This document shows, piece by piece, positions 38,770 through 48,350 of a stretch of 63,458 nt of DNA. Location of the stretch: the NCBI GenBank assembly GCA_019113005.1, contig DXIE01000033.1, positions 1 to 63,458 of the forward strand, in the 5' to 3' direction. Below the pieces are notes generated by a model. It saw nothing but the letters and a program-made list of their open reading frames with translations. It ran no database searches and was not told the origin of the DNA. Source of the stretch: Candidatus Butyricicoccus avistercoris (GTDB taxonomy: Bacteria > Bacillota > Clostridia > Oscillospirales > Butyricicoccaceae). The translations under genes were made by a program, and so were the position numbers. The first letter of the stretch is position 1; each line of letters opens with the position of its first letter.

Positions 38770-38910
38770 TGTGAATAAAGCTGTGGATAACATGTTTATT
38801 TAAAAATAAAAAATATACTAACAGTAATAAAAGCATAAAATTATACAAAAATAAAAAGTTTTACTCAGAGTTATACAATGTATGCACAGAGTTATCAACA
38901 ATGTGTATAA
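38770..38910. promoter_or_regulatory. DnaA-box cluster in the mnmE-mnmG gap
   Basis: The 273-nt gap has TGTGAATAA (38770-38778), TGTGGATAA (38782-38790) and TGTGTATAA (38902-38910), all perfect TTATNCACA, plus TTATACAAA (38841-38849), TTATACAAT (38871-38879) and TTATCAACA (38892-38900), each one base off. The spacing is loose and AT-rich, about 6.5 kb from oriC. Confidence 0.75.
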
Positions 38911-38943
38911 ACAAAAAAATCATAAAAAGGGAGGTTTGCATTT

Positions 38944-40818
38944 ATGTCATTTGAAGCAGGAAGTTTTGATATTGCGGTTATCGGTGCAGGTCATGCAGGT
39001 ATAGAAGCAGCTCTTGCAGGTGCTAGACTCGGCTTAAAAGTTGGCTGTTTTTCTATCAATATTGATAGTATTGGTAATATGCCTTGTAACCCTGCAATCG
39101 GTGGTACAGCTAAAGGTCATTTAGTGCGTGAGATAGATGCGTTAGGCGGTGAAATGGCTAAGGCAGCTGATGCATCTTGCATACAGTATAGAATGTTAAA
39201 TCGTGGCAAAGGTCCAGCCGTTCATTCACTTAGAGCTCAAGCAGATAGATTTGCTTATCGTAAGTATATGAAATGGGTTTTAGAAACTACCCCCAATTTA
39301 AGTGTAAAGCAAGCTGAAATAACTAAAATACATGTGGAAGATAATAAAGTAACAGCAGTAGAAACACCAACAGGTGCAATATATAAATGTAGAGCAGCTA
39401 TTATTTGCTCAGGCACATATTTAGGTGGACGTATAATTATAGGTGACCATATCCATGATGGTGGTCCAGATGGCATGTTTGCAGCTACTAAACTCACTGG
39501 TTGTTTAAAAGAACTTGGACTTAATTTGATGCGTTTTAAAACAGGTACTCCGCCTAGAATAGACAGAAGAACTATTGATTTTACCGAGCTTGAAGTTCAA
39601 GAGGGTGAAGATGAAATTATACCTTTCTCTTTTGAAACCGAAAAAGCTCCAGAAAATCAAGTTGTATGCCATTTGACATATACAAACGAGCAAACACACA
39701 AGGTTATTCGTGATAATCTTTCTGAATCTCCGCTTTATTCAGGTAAGATTGATGGTATAGGCCCTAGATATTGTCCATCTATTGAAGATAAAGTGGTTAG
39801 ATTTGCTGAAAAACCAAGACATCAGCTTTTTGTAGAGCCTATGGGACTTGATACAGAAGAAATGTATTTACAAGGTTTTTCCTCATCTATGCCTGAGCGT
39901 GTACAGCTTGAAATGCTACACACTTTAAAGGGCTTTGAAAAAGCAGAAATGATGCGTCCAGCATATGCAATAGAGTATGATTGTATTGACCCAACAGAGT
40001 TACTTCCAACACTGGAAACTAAAAAGATTTCTGGTCTTTATGGTGCAGGTCAGTTTAATGGCTCATCAGGTTATGAGGAGGCAGCAGCACAAGGTTTAGT
40101 AGCAGGTATAAATGCTGCTCTTAAATGCAAGGGTGAAGAACCTATGATACTTGATAGAGCAGATGGATATATAGGAACATTGGTTGATGACCTTGTTACA
40201 CGTGGAACACAAGAACCTTATAGAATGATGACATCTCGTTCAGAGTATCGCTTACTTCTAAGACAAGATAACGCAGATGAGCGACTGGTTAAAATCGGTG
40301 CTAGAGTGGGTTTAAACTCAGCTGAAAGACTAGCAAAAACTGAGCAGAAATATAAAACAGTTGCAGAGGAAATGGAAAGACTCGAAAAAGTAAGTGTTTC
40401 ACCAAGCGATGAAATGCAAGAATTTTTAAAGTCTAATAATTCAACTCCTCTTAAATCAGGTTGTAAACTTGCTGATTTGTTAAGACGTCCTGAAATTGGT
40501 TATGATATGCTTGCACCATTTGATAAAAACCGTCCAGAACTTCCAGCGGTTATTCGTGAGCAAGTCGAAATTAGAATAAAATATGATGGCTATATCAAAA
40601 GACAATTACATGATGTAGAGCAGTTTAGAAAAATGGAAAGCCGACCACTTCCAAATGATATAAATTATGAAAATGTGCCTTCACTTAGACTTGAGGCACG
40701 ACAAAAGTTATCCAAAATTCGTCCTGTAAATTTAGGTCAAGCGGGCAGAATTTCTGGTGTATCTCCAGCAGATTTAACTGCACTTATGATATACTTAGAA
40801 ACAGGAGGGGATAAGTGA
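38944..40818 (+). CDS. mnmG: tRNA uridine modification enzyme MnmG (GidA)
   Basis: FAD-dependent partner of MnmE (624 aa). Dinucleotide fold [18 protein letters not shown], the [21 protein letters not shown] segment, and the two conserved Cys regions are present. GGGAGG upstream. Its stop overlaps the rsmG start. A DnaA-box cluster lies directly upstream. Confidence 0.97.
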   Translation: MSFEAGSFDIAVIGAGHAGIEAALAGARLGLKVGCFSINIDSIGNMPCNPAIGGTAKGHLVREIDALGGEMAKAADASCIQYRMLNRGKGPAVHSLRAQADRFAYRKYMKWVLETTPNLSVKQAEITKIHVEDNKVTAVETPTGAIYKCRAAIICSGTYLGGRIIIGDHIHDGGPDGMFAATKLTGCLKELGLNLMRFKTGTPPRIDRRTIDFTELEVQEGEDEIIPFSFETEKAPENQVVCHLTYTNEQTHKVIRDNLSESPLYSGKIDGIGPRYCPSIEDKVVRFAEKPRHQLFVEPMGLDTEEMYLQGFSSSMPERVQLEMLHTLKGFEKAEMMRPAYAIEYDCIDPTELLPTLETKKISGLYGAGQFNGSSGYEEAAAQGLVAGINAALKCKGEEPMILDRADGYIGTLVDDLVTRGTQEPYRMMTSRSEYRLLLRQDNADERLVKIGARVGLNSAERLAKTEQKYKTVAEEMERLEKVSVSPSDEMQEFLKSNNSTPLKSGCKLADLLRRPEIGYDMLAPFDKNRPELPAVIREQVEIRIKYDGYIKRQLHDVEQFRKMESRPLPNDINYENVPSLRLEARQKLSKIRPVNLGQAGRISGVSPADLTALMIYLETGGDK

Positions 40819-41525
40819 TGACAGAAAGAGAACTTTTAATCAAAGGTTTAGAACAAATTTGTCCTAAGGTTTATCCACAAACTGTTGATAACTTTCTGAA
40901 ATTCTCAGATATGTTGCTTGAGAAAAATAAGGTTATGAACTTAACCGCTGTAACCGAACCGATGGAGGTCATTTCCCGACATTTCCTTGATTGTGCTATG
41001 ATTGCACCAGATATAATTTCCGAGGAAAAGGTCATAGATATTGGAACTGGTGCAGGTTTCCCAGGGCTACCACTTGCAATTTTATGTGAGGATACTCAGT
41101 TTGTGCTGATTGATGCTCTTAGAAAGCGTATAGATTTTTTAAATGAAGTTATATCTGAGTTAGGGCTTAAAAATGTAACTGCCATACATGCAAGAGCAGA
41201 GGAATTAAAAGAACGTCAGAGCTTTTCTGCTGCTGTATCAAGAGCTGTTGCAGATTTATCTGTGCTTAGTGAGCTTACATTACCACTTGTAAAAGTGGGC
41301 GGTAAATTTATTGCTATGAAAGCTCAAGACTGTAAAGACGAAGTTTCAAAGGCTACAAAGGCTATTGAGATTTTAGGTGGTACTAAGCCTGTAATTAAAA
41401 CTTATACCGTTGTTCAAAGCGATATTGTTCGTGCTAAGGTAGAAATTCAAAAAATAAAGGACACTCCTTCTAAATATCCACGCAGATTTGCAAAAATAAG
41501 TGCATCTCCACTTGGTGGGAAATAA
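40818..41525 (+). CDS. rsmG: 16S rRNA m7G527 methyltransferase RsmG (GidB)
   Basis: SAM-dependent enzyme, 235 aa, with the SAM motif VIDIGTGAGFPGLPLAI and the VSRAVADLSVL region. The ATG at 40818 overlaps the mnmG stop by one base (TGATG) and is 7 nt from GGAGGGG; the GTG 3 nt earlier is less well spaced. Confidence 0.96.
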   Translation: MTERELLIKGLEQICPKVYPQTVDNFLKFSDMLLEKNKVMNLTAVTEPMEVISRHFLDCAMIAPDIISEEKVIDIGTGAGFPGLPLAILCEDTQFVLIDALRKRIDFLNEVISELGLKNVTAIHARAEELKERQSFSAAVSRAVADLSVLSELTLPLVKVGGKFIAMKAQDCKDEVSKATKAIEILGGTKPVIKTYTVVQSDIVRAKVEIQKIKDTPSKYPRRFAKISASPLGGK

Positions 41526-41540
41526 AATAAAGTAAAATTT

Positions 41541-41578
41541 ATAACCCTTTGTAATAAGATTACTAAGGGTTATTTTTT
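41541..41578 (+). terminator. Terminator after rsmG
   Basis: ATAACCCTTTGTAAT / ATTACTAAGGGTTAT, 15 bp with one mismatch, loop AAG, then TTTTTTAT. Confidence 0.88.
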
Positions 41579-41735
41579 ATCGGAAAATATGTGGAAATAC
41601 ATATTTAAAAGTAAAATATGTCGAATTTACAAGGGGAAATAATAATCATGCGGTCGATTTTGCTTTACTTTTTGACAGAAAATGGTAGTCTATTAGCAGC
41701 AGGCATTTTGCCGAGTAAAAAAAGGAGGAAGTTAA

Positions 41736-42557
41736 ATGACACCGGTGTTAAACATCAGAAGTGCAAACAATGAAAGACAGTTAAGGCGAATAAAACTGTC
41801 AATGATTGCAAGAAACCCAAATCAGCCGAGAAAATATTTTGAGCCAGAAGCGATAACTCAGCTTGCTGATTCAATAAGGCAATATGGGGTATTAAATCCG
41901 CTCACTGTTAGAAAAACAGGTGAAGGGTTTGAACTTATCGCAGGTGAAAGACGTTTAAGAGCGGCAAGACAAGCGGGACTACTTGAAGTACCATGCATAG
42001 TTATGAGTGCGACAGAGGAGGATTCATCAGCACTTGCACTTGTTGAAAATCTTCAAAGGAGAGATTTAGACTTTTTTGAAGAAGCATGGGGGTTTAAAAA
42101 ACTTATTGACACATTCGGACTTACACAGGAGGAGGCAGCTAAAAAAGTAGGTAAAACACAAAGTGCTATTGCAAATAAGTTAAGACTGCTTAAATTATCT
42201 CAAAAAAATATTGATTTAATAAGAAATGGCGGTTTAACCGAACGACATGCAAGAGCACTTTTAAGAATTGCAGATGAAAGTAAACGTATGCAGGCAACTG
42301 CTTATATTATTGAGCATGAACTCAATGTAAGTAAGACCGAGCAATACATAGATAAACTTTTAGCCGAGCCAGCAGAAGATAAATCAAAAAATGTTTTACG
42401 ACTTATAAAAGATGTAAGGTTCTTTTTAAATACAGTTGATAAAGCAATAGATGTTATGAAAGAATCTGGTGTACAGGCGAAAGTTGAAAGAGAAGATAAA
42501 GATGATGGAGTTATGCTCCGAATTCTAATTCCTAATTGTAAAAAGCAAGGAATATAA
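41736..42557 (+). CDS. noc: ParB-family nucleoid occlusion-like protein (Noc)
   Basis: 273 aa in the exact position of noc in Bacillus (rsmG-noc-soj-spo0J). CTP-binding ParB-type N domain with GERRLR (70-75) and NLQRRDLDFFEEAWGF, then the helix-turn-helix VGKTQSAIANKLRLLKL. Bacillus Noc has an N-terminal amphipathic helix for membrane binding; here the N-terminus (MTPVLNIRSANNERQLRRIK) shows no obvious one, so a role in blocking division over the nucleoid is uncertain. AAAGGAGG upstream. A Spo0A-like TGTCGAA lies at 41619. Confidence 0.85.
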   Translation: MTPVLNIRSANNERQLRRIKLSMIARNPNQPRKYFEPEAITQLADSIRQYGVLNPLTVRKTGEGFELIAGERRLRAARQAGLLEVPCIVMSATEEDSSALALVENLQRRDLDFFEEAWGFKKLIDTFGLTQEEAAKKVGKTQSAIANKLRLLKLSQKNIDLIRNGGLTERHARALLRIADESKRMQATAYIIEHELNVSKTEQYIDKLLAEPAEDKSKNVLRLIKDVRFFLNTVDKAIDVMKESGVQAKVEREDKDDGVMLRILIPNCKKQGI

Positions 42558-42618
42558 AAAGTAAAAGATTAGAGATATAGTTTTAAATAATTGGATTATG
42601 ATACAGTATGTTTTTTAA

Positions 42619-42668
42619 ACAAGGCTTGTATGTTTCACATGAAACATATAAGTCTTGTATTTTTTTAG
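42619..42668 (+). terminator. Terminator after noc whose stem is a parS site
   Basis: 19-bp stem (42619-42637 / 42640-42658, two G-U pairs) followed by T42660-T42666. The central 16 nt, TGTTTCACATGAAACA (42631-42646), is the parS sequence of this window. Confidence 0.85.
42631..42646. other. parS: parS centromere site 1
   Basis: TGTTTCACATGAAACA, one base from the B. subtilis consensus TGTTTCACGTGAAACA. It lies between noc and soj, inside the noc terminator. Confidence 0.9.
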
Positions 42669-42746
42669 GGCAATTTGTTGGTATTTGTTTTATAATACAT
42701 ATGGAAAAACGTAGGGTTTTCACTTCATTTTTATTTAATGCTGTGA

Positions 42747-42752
42747 TATAAT
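42747..42752 (+). promoter_or_regulatory. Candidate -10 for soj-spo0J
   Basis: Perfect TATAAT (42747-42752), 37 nt before the annotated GTG; the -35 (TTCATT at 42724) is weak. Confidence 0.45.
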
Positions 42753-42788
42753 ACAGTTTAGACATCATTTAAATTTATTATTTTTAAG

Positions 42789-43586
42789 GTGGGGGGGCGA
42801 CCTTTTATCAGTACAAAAAGACAAGGAAAGATTGTCGCACTTATAAATCAAAAAGGCGGCGTTGGTAAAACAACGACTGCGGTAAATTTAGCAGCGGCAC
42901 TTAAAGAAAAAGGTCAAAATATTTTGCTTTGCGATTTTGACCCTCAAGGAAATGCAACTTCAGGTTTTGGCATTGACCCAAGAGAAATAGAAATCACAAC
43001 TTATGATTTAGTAATTGCTGAAAAGCCAGATACTAAAAAAGCTATTATACATACAAAGTGGGTAGATGTTCTAGGGTCAAATACCGATTTATCAGGTGCG
43101 GAAATAGACCTTTTATCACTTGACCGCAGAGAATATCGTTTGCGTGATGTGCTCGAGCAAGTTAAGTCGGATTATGATTATATTTTAATTGATTGCCCAC
43201 CATCGCTTGGCATTTTAACACTTGAATGTTTGTGTGCAGCAGATAGCTTTTTAGTACCTATGCAAACAGAATATTACGCACTTGAAGGATTAAGTCAGCT
43301 TATGGCTACAATAAGAAGTGTACAAAAGGGACTTAATAAAAATATTCGTATGGAAGGTATTTTGCTAACCATGTATGATGGCAGAACAAACCTTGCAGTT
43401 CAAGTTGTGGAGGAAGTTAAAAAGCATTTTGGTGAACGTGTATATTCCACTGTCATTCCAAGAAATGTAAGACTGTCAGAAGCTCCAAGTCATGGTGAGC
43501 CAATAACCGCTTATGATAGATTATGTCGTGGTGCAGAAGCTTATATTTCAATGGCAGATGAGTTTTTAAAGAAAAACACAATATAA
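42789..43586 (+). CDS. parA: Chromosome partitioning ATPase ParA (Soj)
   Basis: Deviant Walker A INQKGGVGKTTT, D-box DCPPSLGIL and SEAPSHGEP. ParA acts on ParB-parS to place origins and, in Bacillus, tunes DnaA. The start is ambiguous. The GTG at 42789 has no ribosome site in front of it, while a G-rich AAGGTGGGGGGG (42786-42797) lies around and after it. That tract would suit a start at ATC 42807 (MSTKRQGKIV...). A seven-G run makes a sequence error or slippage possible. 265 aa as given, 259 from ATC. Confidence 0.93.
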   Translation: MGGRPFISTKRQGKIVALINQKGGVGKTTTAVNLAAALKEKGQNILLCDFDPQGNATSGFGIDPREIEITTYDLVIAEKPDTKKAIIHTKWVDVLGSNTDLSGAEIDLLSLDRREYRLRDVLEQVKSDYDYILIDCPPSLGILTLECLCAADSFLVPMQTEYYALEGLSQLMATIRSVQKGLNKNIRMEGILLTMYDGRTNLAVQVVEEVKKHFGERVYSTVIPRNVRLSEAPSHGEPITAYDRLCRGAEAYISMADEFLKKNTI

Positions 43587-43607
43587 AACTAGGAGGCAGG
43601 GAAATTC

Positions 43608-44486
43608 GTGGCAAGAACCAATAAAGGCGGCTTGGGAAAGGGATTTGGTGCTTTACTAGGTGAGAGCCTAAGAGAAGATACGCAAAATAGTACAGGGATT
43701 TCTACATTGCCTATGGCACTTGTAGAGCCAAACCCAGAGCAGCCAAGAAAAGTTTTTGATCCAGAAGGAATGGAAGCTTTAAAAAAATCTATTTCTACTC
43801 ATGGTATTATAACACCAATAACTGTAAGAACTGCACAAAATGGATATTATCAAATTATTGCAGGTGAACGCCGTTGGCGAGCTGCTAGAAGTATAGGTCT
43901 CACCGAAATACCAGCTTTTATAATCGAAGCAGATGACCAAAAGGTTATGGAGCTTGCACTGATAGAAAATTTACAGCGTGAAGACTTAAATCCAATAGAA
44001 GAAGCTAAAGGTTATAGCACACTTATAAAACAGTTTAATTTAACTCAGGAGCAAGTGGCTGAACGTGTAGGCAAATCACGCCCAAGCGTTGCTAATGCTC
44101 TTAGACTGCTTGCACTTCCAGAAGAAGCTCAGCTTATGGTGGCGTCTGGTGGCATAACAGCAGGTCATGCTAGAGCTATTTTATCAATTCAAGATGAAGA
44201 AAGACGTCTTGAAGCAATAGAAAAAATGGCTACTATGACTGTTAGACAGGCAGAAAAATATGCAAGAGATATAAATAGAATAGATGAACTTGAAAGTTCA
44301 AATACTCCAGTTAAGCCAATCTTTGAGGTAGATTATTTAAGTGAAATTTCAAGAGAAATTGAAAATAATCTAGGAAGAAAGGTTCAAATAGAGCAAGGCA
44401 AAAAAAGTGGTTTAATAAAGCTTGAATTTTATAATCAGGAAGACCTTGAACGACTTACAGCTGCTCTTAGAGAATTAAAAATTTAA
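43608..44486 (+). CDS. parB: Chromosome partitioning protein ParB (Spo0J)
   Basis: 292-aa CTPase clamp that loads at parS. N-terminal Soj-stimulating peptide KGGLGKGFGALLG, GERRWR CTP motif (86-91), NLQREDLNPIEEA, HTH domain (VGKSRPSVANALRLLAL) and C-terminal dimer domain. GTG start with AGGAGG upstream. Forms an operon with soj. Confidence 0.97.
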   Translation: MARTNKGGLGKGFGALLGESLREDTQNSTGISTLPMALVEPNPEQPRKVFDPEGMEALKKSISTHGIITPITVRTAQNGYYQIIAGERRWRAARSIGLTEIPAFIIEADDQKVMELALIENLQREDLNPIEEAKGYSTLIKQFNLTQEQVAERVGKSRPSVANALRLLALPEEAQLMVASGGITAGHARAILSIQDEERRLEAIEKMATMTVRQAEKYARDINRIDELESSNTPVKPIFEVDYLSEISREIENNLGRKVQIEQGKKSGLIKLEFYNQEDLERLTAALRELKI

Positions 44487-44500
44487 TTTTGGAGGAACGC

Positions 44501-45049
44501 ATGGAAGAAAAAAAGATAGAAACCAATCCTTGTGAAAAAGAAAATAAAAAGATAAGTAAACGTTATTTAGCGTTTTATATTATTGGTCTTTTTAGTGTTG
44601 CACTTGTTTTAATACTTCTTAGTTATGTAACACAGCTAAGAGCTGATAAACAGCTTGCAAGTTTAAATAGTGAGCTTGCTGAAAGAGATACAACCGTACA
44701 AGGTGTTCAGCAAAAATTACTTGTTTTACAAGAAACAGTATCAAGTCAAGATGCAACAATAAAAGAGAAAGAACAGCAAATTTCTGAGCTGCGTACAATG
44801 CTTAATATGACAGCTGATGAAGATTTAAAAACTGTTTTAAAACAGCGTTTAGATGAAAGAGATGCTTATTATCATTTATCAATGCTTGAAAAAGCAATAG
44901 ATGAAAATAATGATACTGCGACAAGTGAAGAACTACAATATCTGCAAAATACCTATGGTTTAGAACGTCTAAATGGTACAGCACAGAATGCTGTATTTAC
45001 GGGTGTTATGGCAGAACGTTATTTAGAGCTTGTAAATAAAGTACAATAA
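44501..45049 (+). CDS. Single-pass membrane protein with coiled coil (182 aa)
   Basis: Starts at the ATG at 44501 with GGAGGA; the in-frame GAG-rich codons before it contain the ribosome site. A short cytoplasmic Lys/Glu-rich N-terminus, one membrane helix (about 26-45), then a long heptad-like segment (about 50-115) and a helical tail. No known family. It follows spo0J by 14 nt and precedes serS, so it belongs to the partition operon by position; whether it links chromosome and membrane is speculation. Confidence 0.7.
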   Translation: MEEKKIETNPCEKENKKISKRYLAFYIIGLFSVALVLILLSYVTQLRADKQLASLNSELAERDTTVQGVQQKLLVLQETVSSQDATIKEKEQQISELRTMLNMTADEDLKTVLKQRLDERDAYYHLSMLEKAIDENNDTATSEELQYLQNTYGLERLNGTAQNAVFTGVMAERYLELVNKVQ

Positions 45050-45082
45050 TAAAATTTATTTAAGATAGGGAGTAGAAAACTA

Positions 45083-46360
45083 ATGTTAGACATTCGTTTT
45101 ATAAGAGAAAACACAGAAAAAGTAAAAGAGCGTCTTGCTATGCGTGGCACAAATTACGATGCTGCTATTGATGAGGCTATTTCACTTGATGATAAGCGTA
45201 AGGCTATTATCGGTGAAGTAGAAGGCTTAAAAGCTCAGCAGAATAAAGTATCCAAGCAAATTCCTCAGATGAAAAAGGCTGGCGAAGATACAACTGCTAT
45301 TATGGCAGAGATGAAGGAAATCGCTGCAAAGGTTAAAGAGCTTGACGCACAACAAAGCGAAGTTGAGGCTCAGTTAAAAGATGTACTTCTTGGTATTCCA
45401 AATGTCCCAGCTGACAAAGTTCCAGAAGGAAAAGATGATAGTGCAAACCCAGAAATTCGTCGCTGGGGTACTCCAAAGGAATTTGAATTTGAGCCAAAAG
45501 CACACTGGGATATTGGTGCAGAAAAGGGCATTTTACTTCCAGAAGTTGCAGGCAAGGTAACAGGTTCTCGTTTCCATTTCTATCGTGGCATGGGTGCAAG
45601 ACTTGAGCGTGCTGTTATTAACTATTTCTTAAATACTCATACCGATGAGCAGGGCGGTTATACTGAAATTTTACCACCATTCATTGCAAATGGTGCATCT
45701 ATGACTGGTACAGGTCAGTTACCTAAGTTCTCAGAGCAGATGTATCAGCTAGGTAGAGAAGATAGTGATTTATATCTTATCCCAACAGCTGAAGTACCTG
45801 TAACCAATATGTTCCGTGATGATATCATTCCAGCAGAGCAGTTACCTGTTAGATATGCTGCATATTCTGCTTGTTTCCGTCGTGAGGCAGGTGCAGCAGG
45901 TCGTGATGCTCGTGGTCTTATCCGTCAGCATCAGTTTAACAAGGTTGAGCTTGTAAACTTTACTGCTCCAGAAGATTCTTGGACTCAGCTTGAAAACCTG
46001 ACAAGAGAAGCTGAACGTGTACTAGAAGGTTTAGGTTTACCTCATAGAGTTGTTATGCTTTGTACTGGTGATGTTGGTTTCTCATCTGCTTGCACTTATG
46101 ATATTGAGGTTTGGATGCCTTCTTATGGTCGTTATGTAGAAATTTCTTCTTGCTCTAACTTCCTTGATTATCAGGCTAGACGTGCTAATATCCGTTGTCG
46201 TAATGCAGAAGGCAAGCCAGTATTTGCTCATACTCTTAATGGTTCTGGTGTTGCTGTTGGTCGTACAGTTGCTGCTATTCTTGAAAACTATCAGAATGCA
46301 GATGGTTCTGTAACTATTCCAGAGGCACTTCGTCCATATATGGGTTGTGACAAAATTTAA
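45083..46360 (+). CDS. serS: Seryl-tRNA synthetase
   Basis: Class II synthetase, 425 aa: N-terminal antiparallel coiled coil (about 40-100, [20 protein letters not shown]), then motif 1 region, motif 2 ([24 protein letters not shown]) and motif 3 ([19 protein letters not shown]). No T-box leader: the start lies 33 nt after the preceding stop with GGGAG just upstream. Confidence 0.97.
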   Translation: MLDIRFIRENTEKVKERLAMRGTNYDAAIDEAISLDDKRKAIIGEVEGLKAQQNKVSKQIPQMKKAGEDTTAIMAEMKEIAAKVKELDAQQSEVEAQLKDVLLGIPNVPADKVPEGKDDSANPEIRRWGTPKEFEFEPKAHWDIGAEKGILLPEVAGKVTGSRFHFYRGMGARLERAVINYFLNTHTDEQGGYTEILPPFIANGASMTGTGQLPKFSEQMYQLGREDSDLYLIPTAEVPVTNMFRDDIIPAEQLPVRYAAYSACFRREAGAAGRDARGLIRQHQFNKVELVNFTAPEDSWTQLENLTREAERVLEGLGLPHRVVMLCTGDVGFSSACTYDIEVWMPSYGRYVEISSCSNFLDYQARRANIRCRNAEGKPVFAHTLNGSGVAVGRTVAAILENYQNADGSVTIPEALRPYMGCDKI

Positions 46361-46369
46361 TAAAAAATT

Positions 46370-46412
46370 TTACTGCCGAATGAGCTTTAAAGCTCATTCG
46401 GCAGTTTTTTTA
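46370..46412. terminator. Bidirectional terminator after serS
   Basis: ACTGCCGAATGAGCTTT / AAAGCTCATTCGGCAGT, near-perfect palindrome 46372-46405, T-run after it on + and A-run before it. Shared with the convergent peptidoglycan-binding gene. Confidence 0.93.
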
Positions 46413-46931
46413 ATCTTCAAGTGAAACTGCAAGATTTGAATATAAAAATGAGATAGAATTCCAAGTAGCCGCATCTAATTTGCCAGTTGGGGGTAAGCCA
46501 GAATTTTTCTGGAGAATTTTTACCGCTTGCTCAGTGTTACAATCATACACTCCAGTATAATCAATTTTAGGCAAATAAGGAAATTCTATTGCAAGACCAT
46601 TTAAAATGCCTTGTAATATATAAATAAATCTGCCAGTATCCCCAAGTGATACAACATACATAGCACTTGGGAAAACCCTAACTGCAAGTGGAAGTGAATT
46701 TTTGCTGCGTATTAAATTTGACTCATGTACTATTTTATCCCAAGTAGTTAAATCGGTTTTGCCTGTTATAGGCAAACCAAATCTCCTTTGAAATCGTTTA
46801 ACAGCATCTTCTGTTAAAACATCATAAACACCACTTATTTTAGGGAGTAATTCATCGTGTTTGGCATTAATTACTCTTAAATCCTGTTGTAAGCCTCTTA
46901 TATGCTCTATAAGCTGTTCATCTGAAAACAT
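46410..46931 (-). CDS. Peptidoglycan-binding protein, two PG_binding_1 domains (173 aa)
   Basis: Two repeats of the three-helix peptidoglycan-binding fold, each with a VYDxLTEDAVKRFQ or VYDCNTEQAVKILQ core and an LxxTGKxDxxTWD/N ending. No signal peptide or catalytic domain. Follows the SpoIID/PG-binding gene by 3 nt in the same operon. Probably acts in the spore or mother cell, as cytosolic PG-binding proteins without signal sequences usually do, but this is inference. Confidence 0.82.
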   Translation of the reverse strand: MFSDEQLIEHIRGLQQDLRVINAKHDELLPKISGVYDVLTEDAVKRFQRRFGLPITGKTDLTTWDKIVHESNLIRSKNSLPLAVRVFPSAMYVVSLGDTGRFIYILQGILNGLAIEFPYLPKIDYTGVYDCNTEQAVKILQKNSGLPPTGKLDAATWNSISFLYSNLAVSLED

Positions 46932-46934
46932 AAG

Positions 46935-48344
46935 TTACATTCCCTCCTGATTGTTTTGTAGTGTGTAACCAGGGAACTGTTGTTCAGCTACTTTTGCACC
47001 CATAACAGCTGTTTCATATTCTCTAGCAAGTATATCCCAAGTTGCAGGTCCAATAGTACCTGTTATATTAAGACCAAAAAGTTTTTGGGCAGCAATAATA
47101 GCATCTTTTGTCATTTCTCCAAAATATCCAGTAACAGGTATTTGAGGTATTTCGGAGTATACAGATGATAAAAAAGACAGAAAGGTTTGAGCTTGCTCAA
47201 CATCATTACCAGACATACCTTCAATGAGTATTCTACCAGGGAATACAGGTATACCTTCTGGTGTTCTTGCATTAGGGTCAGAGTCTACAATAGATAGGTA
47301 TGCTGAGTAAAGTGCATTCCATGTTTGCTCACCAACTATACCATCAGGTGTTAACCCAAAAAGCTTTTGAGCAGCAATAACAGCATTTTGAGTTTGAGTG
47401 CCGAAAAATCCATCATCATCTATGACTGGTATTTCAGAATAATAAGCACCAACGACAGACAAATAATACTGCATAAGCTTAACAGCTTCGCCACTATCGC
47501 CAAATTTTAATAATCCTGGGTAGAGTGGGCTTACATCTTGTAAAGAAAGTCCTTCACTGTTTAGCTCTGCAAGACGTTTAATAGCTGTATATAAATATGC
47601 AATTCTATACCAAGTGGCTTTACCAACTATTCCATCAGGAGTTAAACCAAAGGTTTGCTGAAATACTTTAACAGCATCTTCAGTGGATTTATCATAAGCA
47701 CGATTTACGGGATAAATTTTAGGTATAAGTGGATAATTAGTAGAAATTCTATTTAATCTTAATTGAATAGTTCTTACATCTTCATTTACATCACCAAGTC
47801 TTAAAGCTTTTCCAGGGTAAGTGCCTAGATTAGGAACTACTGGGGTATCGGTTACGATTTCAATATCATCACCATAAAAACGGGTTAAAATTTCATAAGG
47901 CGTAAGACCTTGCTCAGCGAGCGGGACTGTACCCCATTGACTAAGTCCATCACATGTGACAGTTGTTCCATTACAATATTGAGCAAATAGCGGTTCTACC
48001 GAGCCAGAACGCACGATATAATCGGTAAATAATTCATCAGCTATACGAGATATATTATCAAATATATCTCTATCATGCACATAAGCTTGGTCAAATGCTG
48101 TGACATTAGTTATATCAAAATCATACCCTTGTGAAGGATACCATTCAGTATATACTCTGTTAAGTGCAAAAGATATTTGAGCATACATATTTGCACGAAT
48201 AGCACTTTCAGGCCAAGTAGGATATATTTCTGAGCTTGCAACATTTTTAATATAGTCAGGGAAAGGGACAGTTACATTCCTAGCATTTGATTTTGGAGAA
48301 CCTAAATGCACAGTTATAGTTTCAGGTATAAAAGGTAAAGGCAA
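46935..48344 (-). CDS. SpoIID-domain protein with three peptidoglycan-binding domains (469 aa)
   Basis: N-terminal part (about 25-170) resembles the SpoIID lytic-transglycosylase family: YIKNVASSEIYPTWPESAIRAN has the conserved Glu (E39), and a Cys pair and GLSQWGT match the later motif. Three PG_binding_1 repeats follow (about 196-253, 283-343, 372-430). There is no signal peptide. The start is TTG with AAGGAG 9 nt upstream; the ATG near 48351 is out of frame. Second gene of a three-gene operon. Likely a spore-cortex or engulfment-associated wall enzyme; untested. Confidence 0.8.
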   Translation of the reverse strand: MPLPFIPETITVHLGSPKSNARNVTVPFPDYIKNVASSEIYPTWPESAIRANMYAQISFALNRVYTEWYPSQGYDFDITNVTAFDQAYVHDRDIFDNISRIADELFTDYIVRSGSVEPLFAQYCNGTTVTCDGLSQWGTVPLAEQGLTPYEILTRFYGDDIEIVTDTPVVPNLGTYPGKALRLGDVNEDVRTIQLRLNRISTNYPLIPKIYPVNRAYDKSTEDAVKVFQQTFGLTPDGIVGKATWYRIAYLYTAIKRLAELNSEGLSLQDVSPLYPGLLKFGDSGEAVKLMQYYLSVVGAYYSEIPVIDDDGFFGTQTQNAVIAAQKLFGLTPDGIVGEQTWNALYSAYLSIVDSDPNARTPEGIPVFPGRILIEGMSGNDVEQAQTFLSFLSSVYSEIPQIPVTGYFGEMTKDAIIAAQKLFGLNITGTIGPATWDILAREYETAVMGAKVAEQQFPGYTLQNNQEGM

Positions 48345-48350
48345 AATTCA

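Noticed and set aside
45050-45082. T-box leader for serS
   Set aside because: The gap to the preceding gene is only 33 nt, far too short for a T-box.
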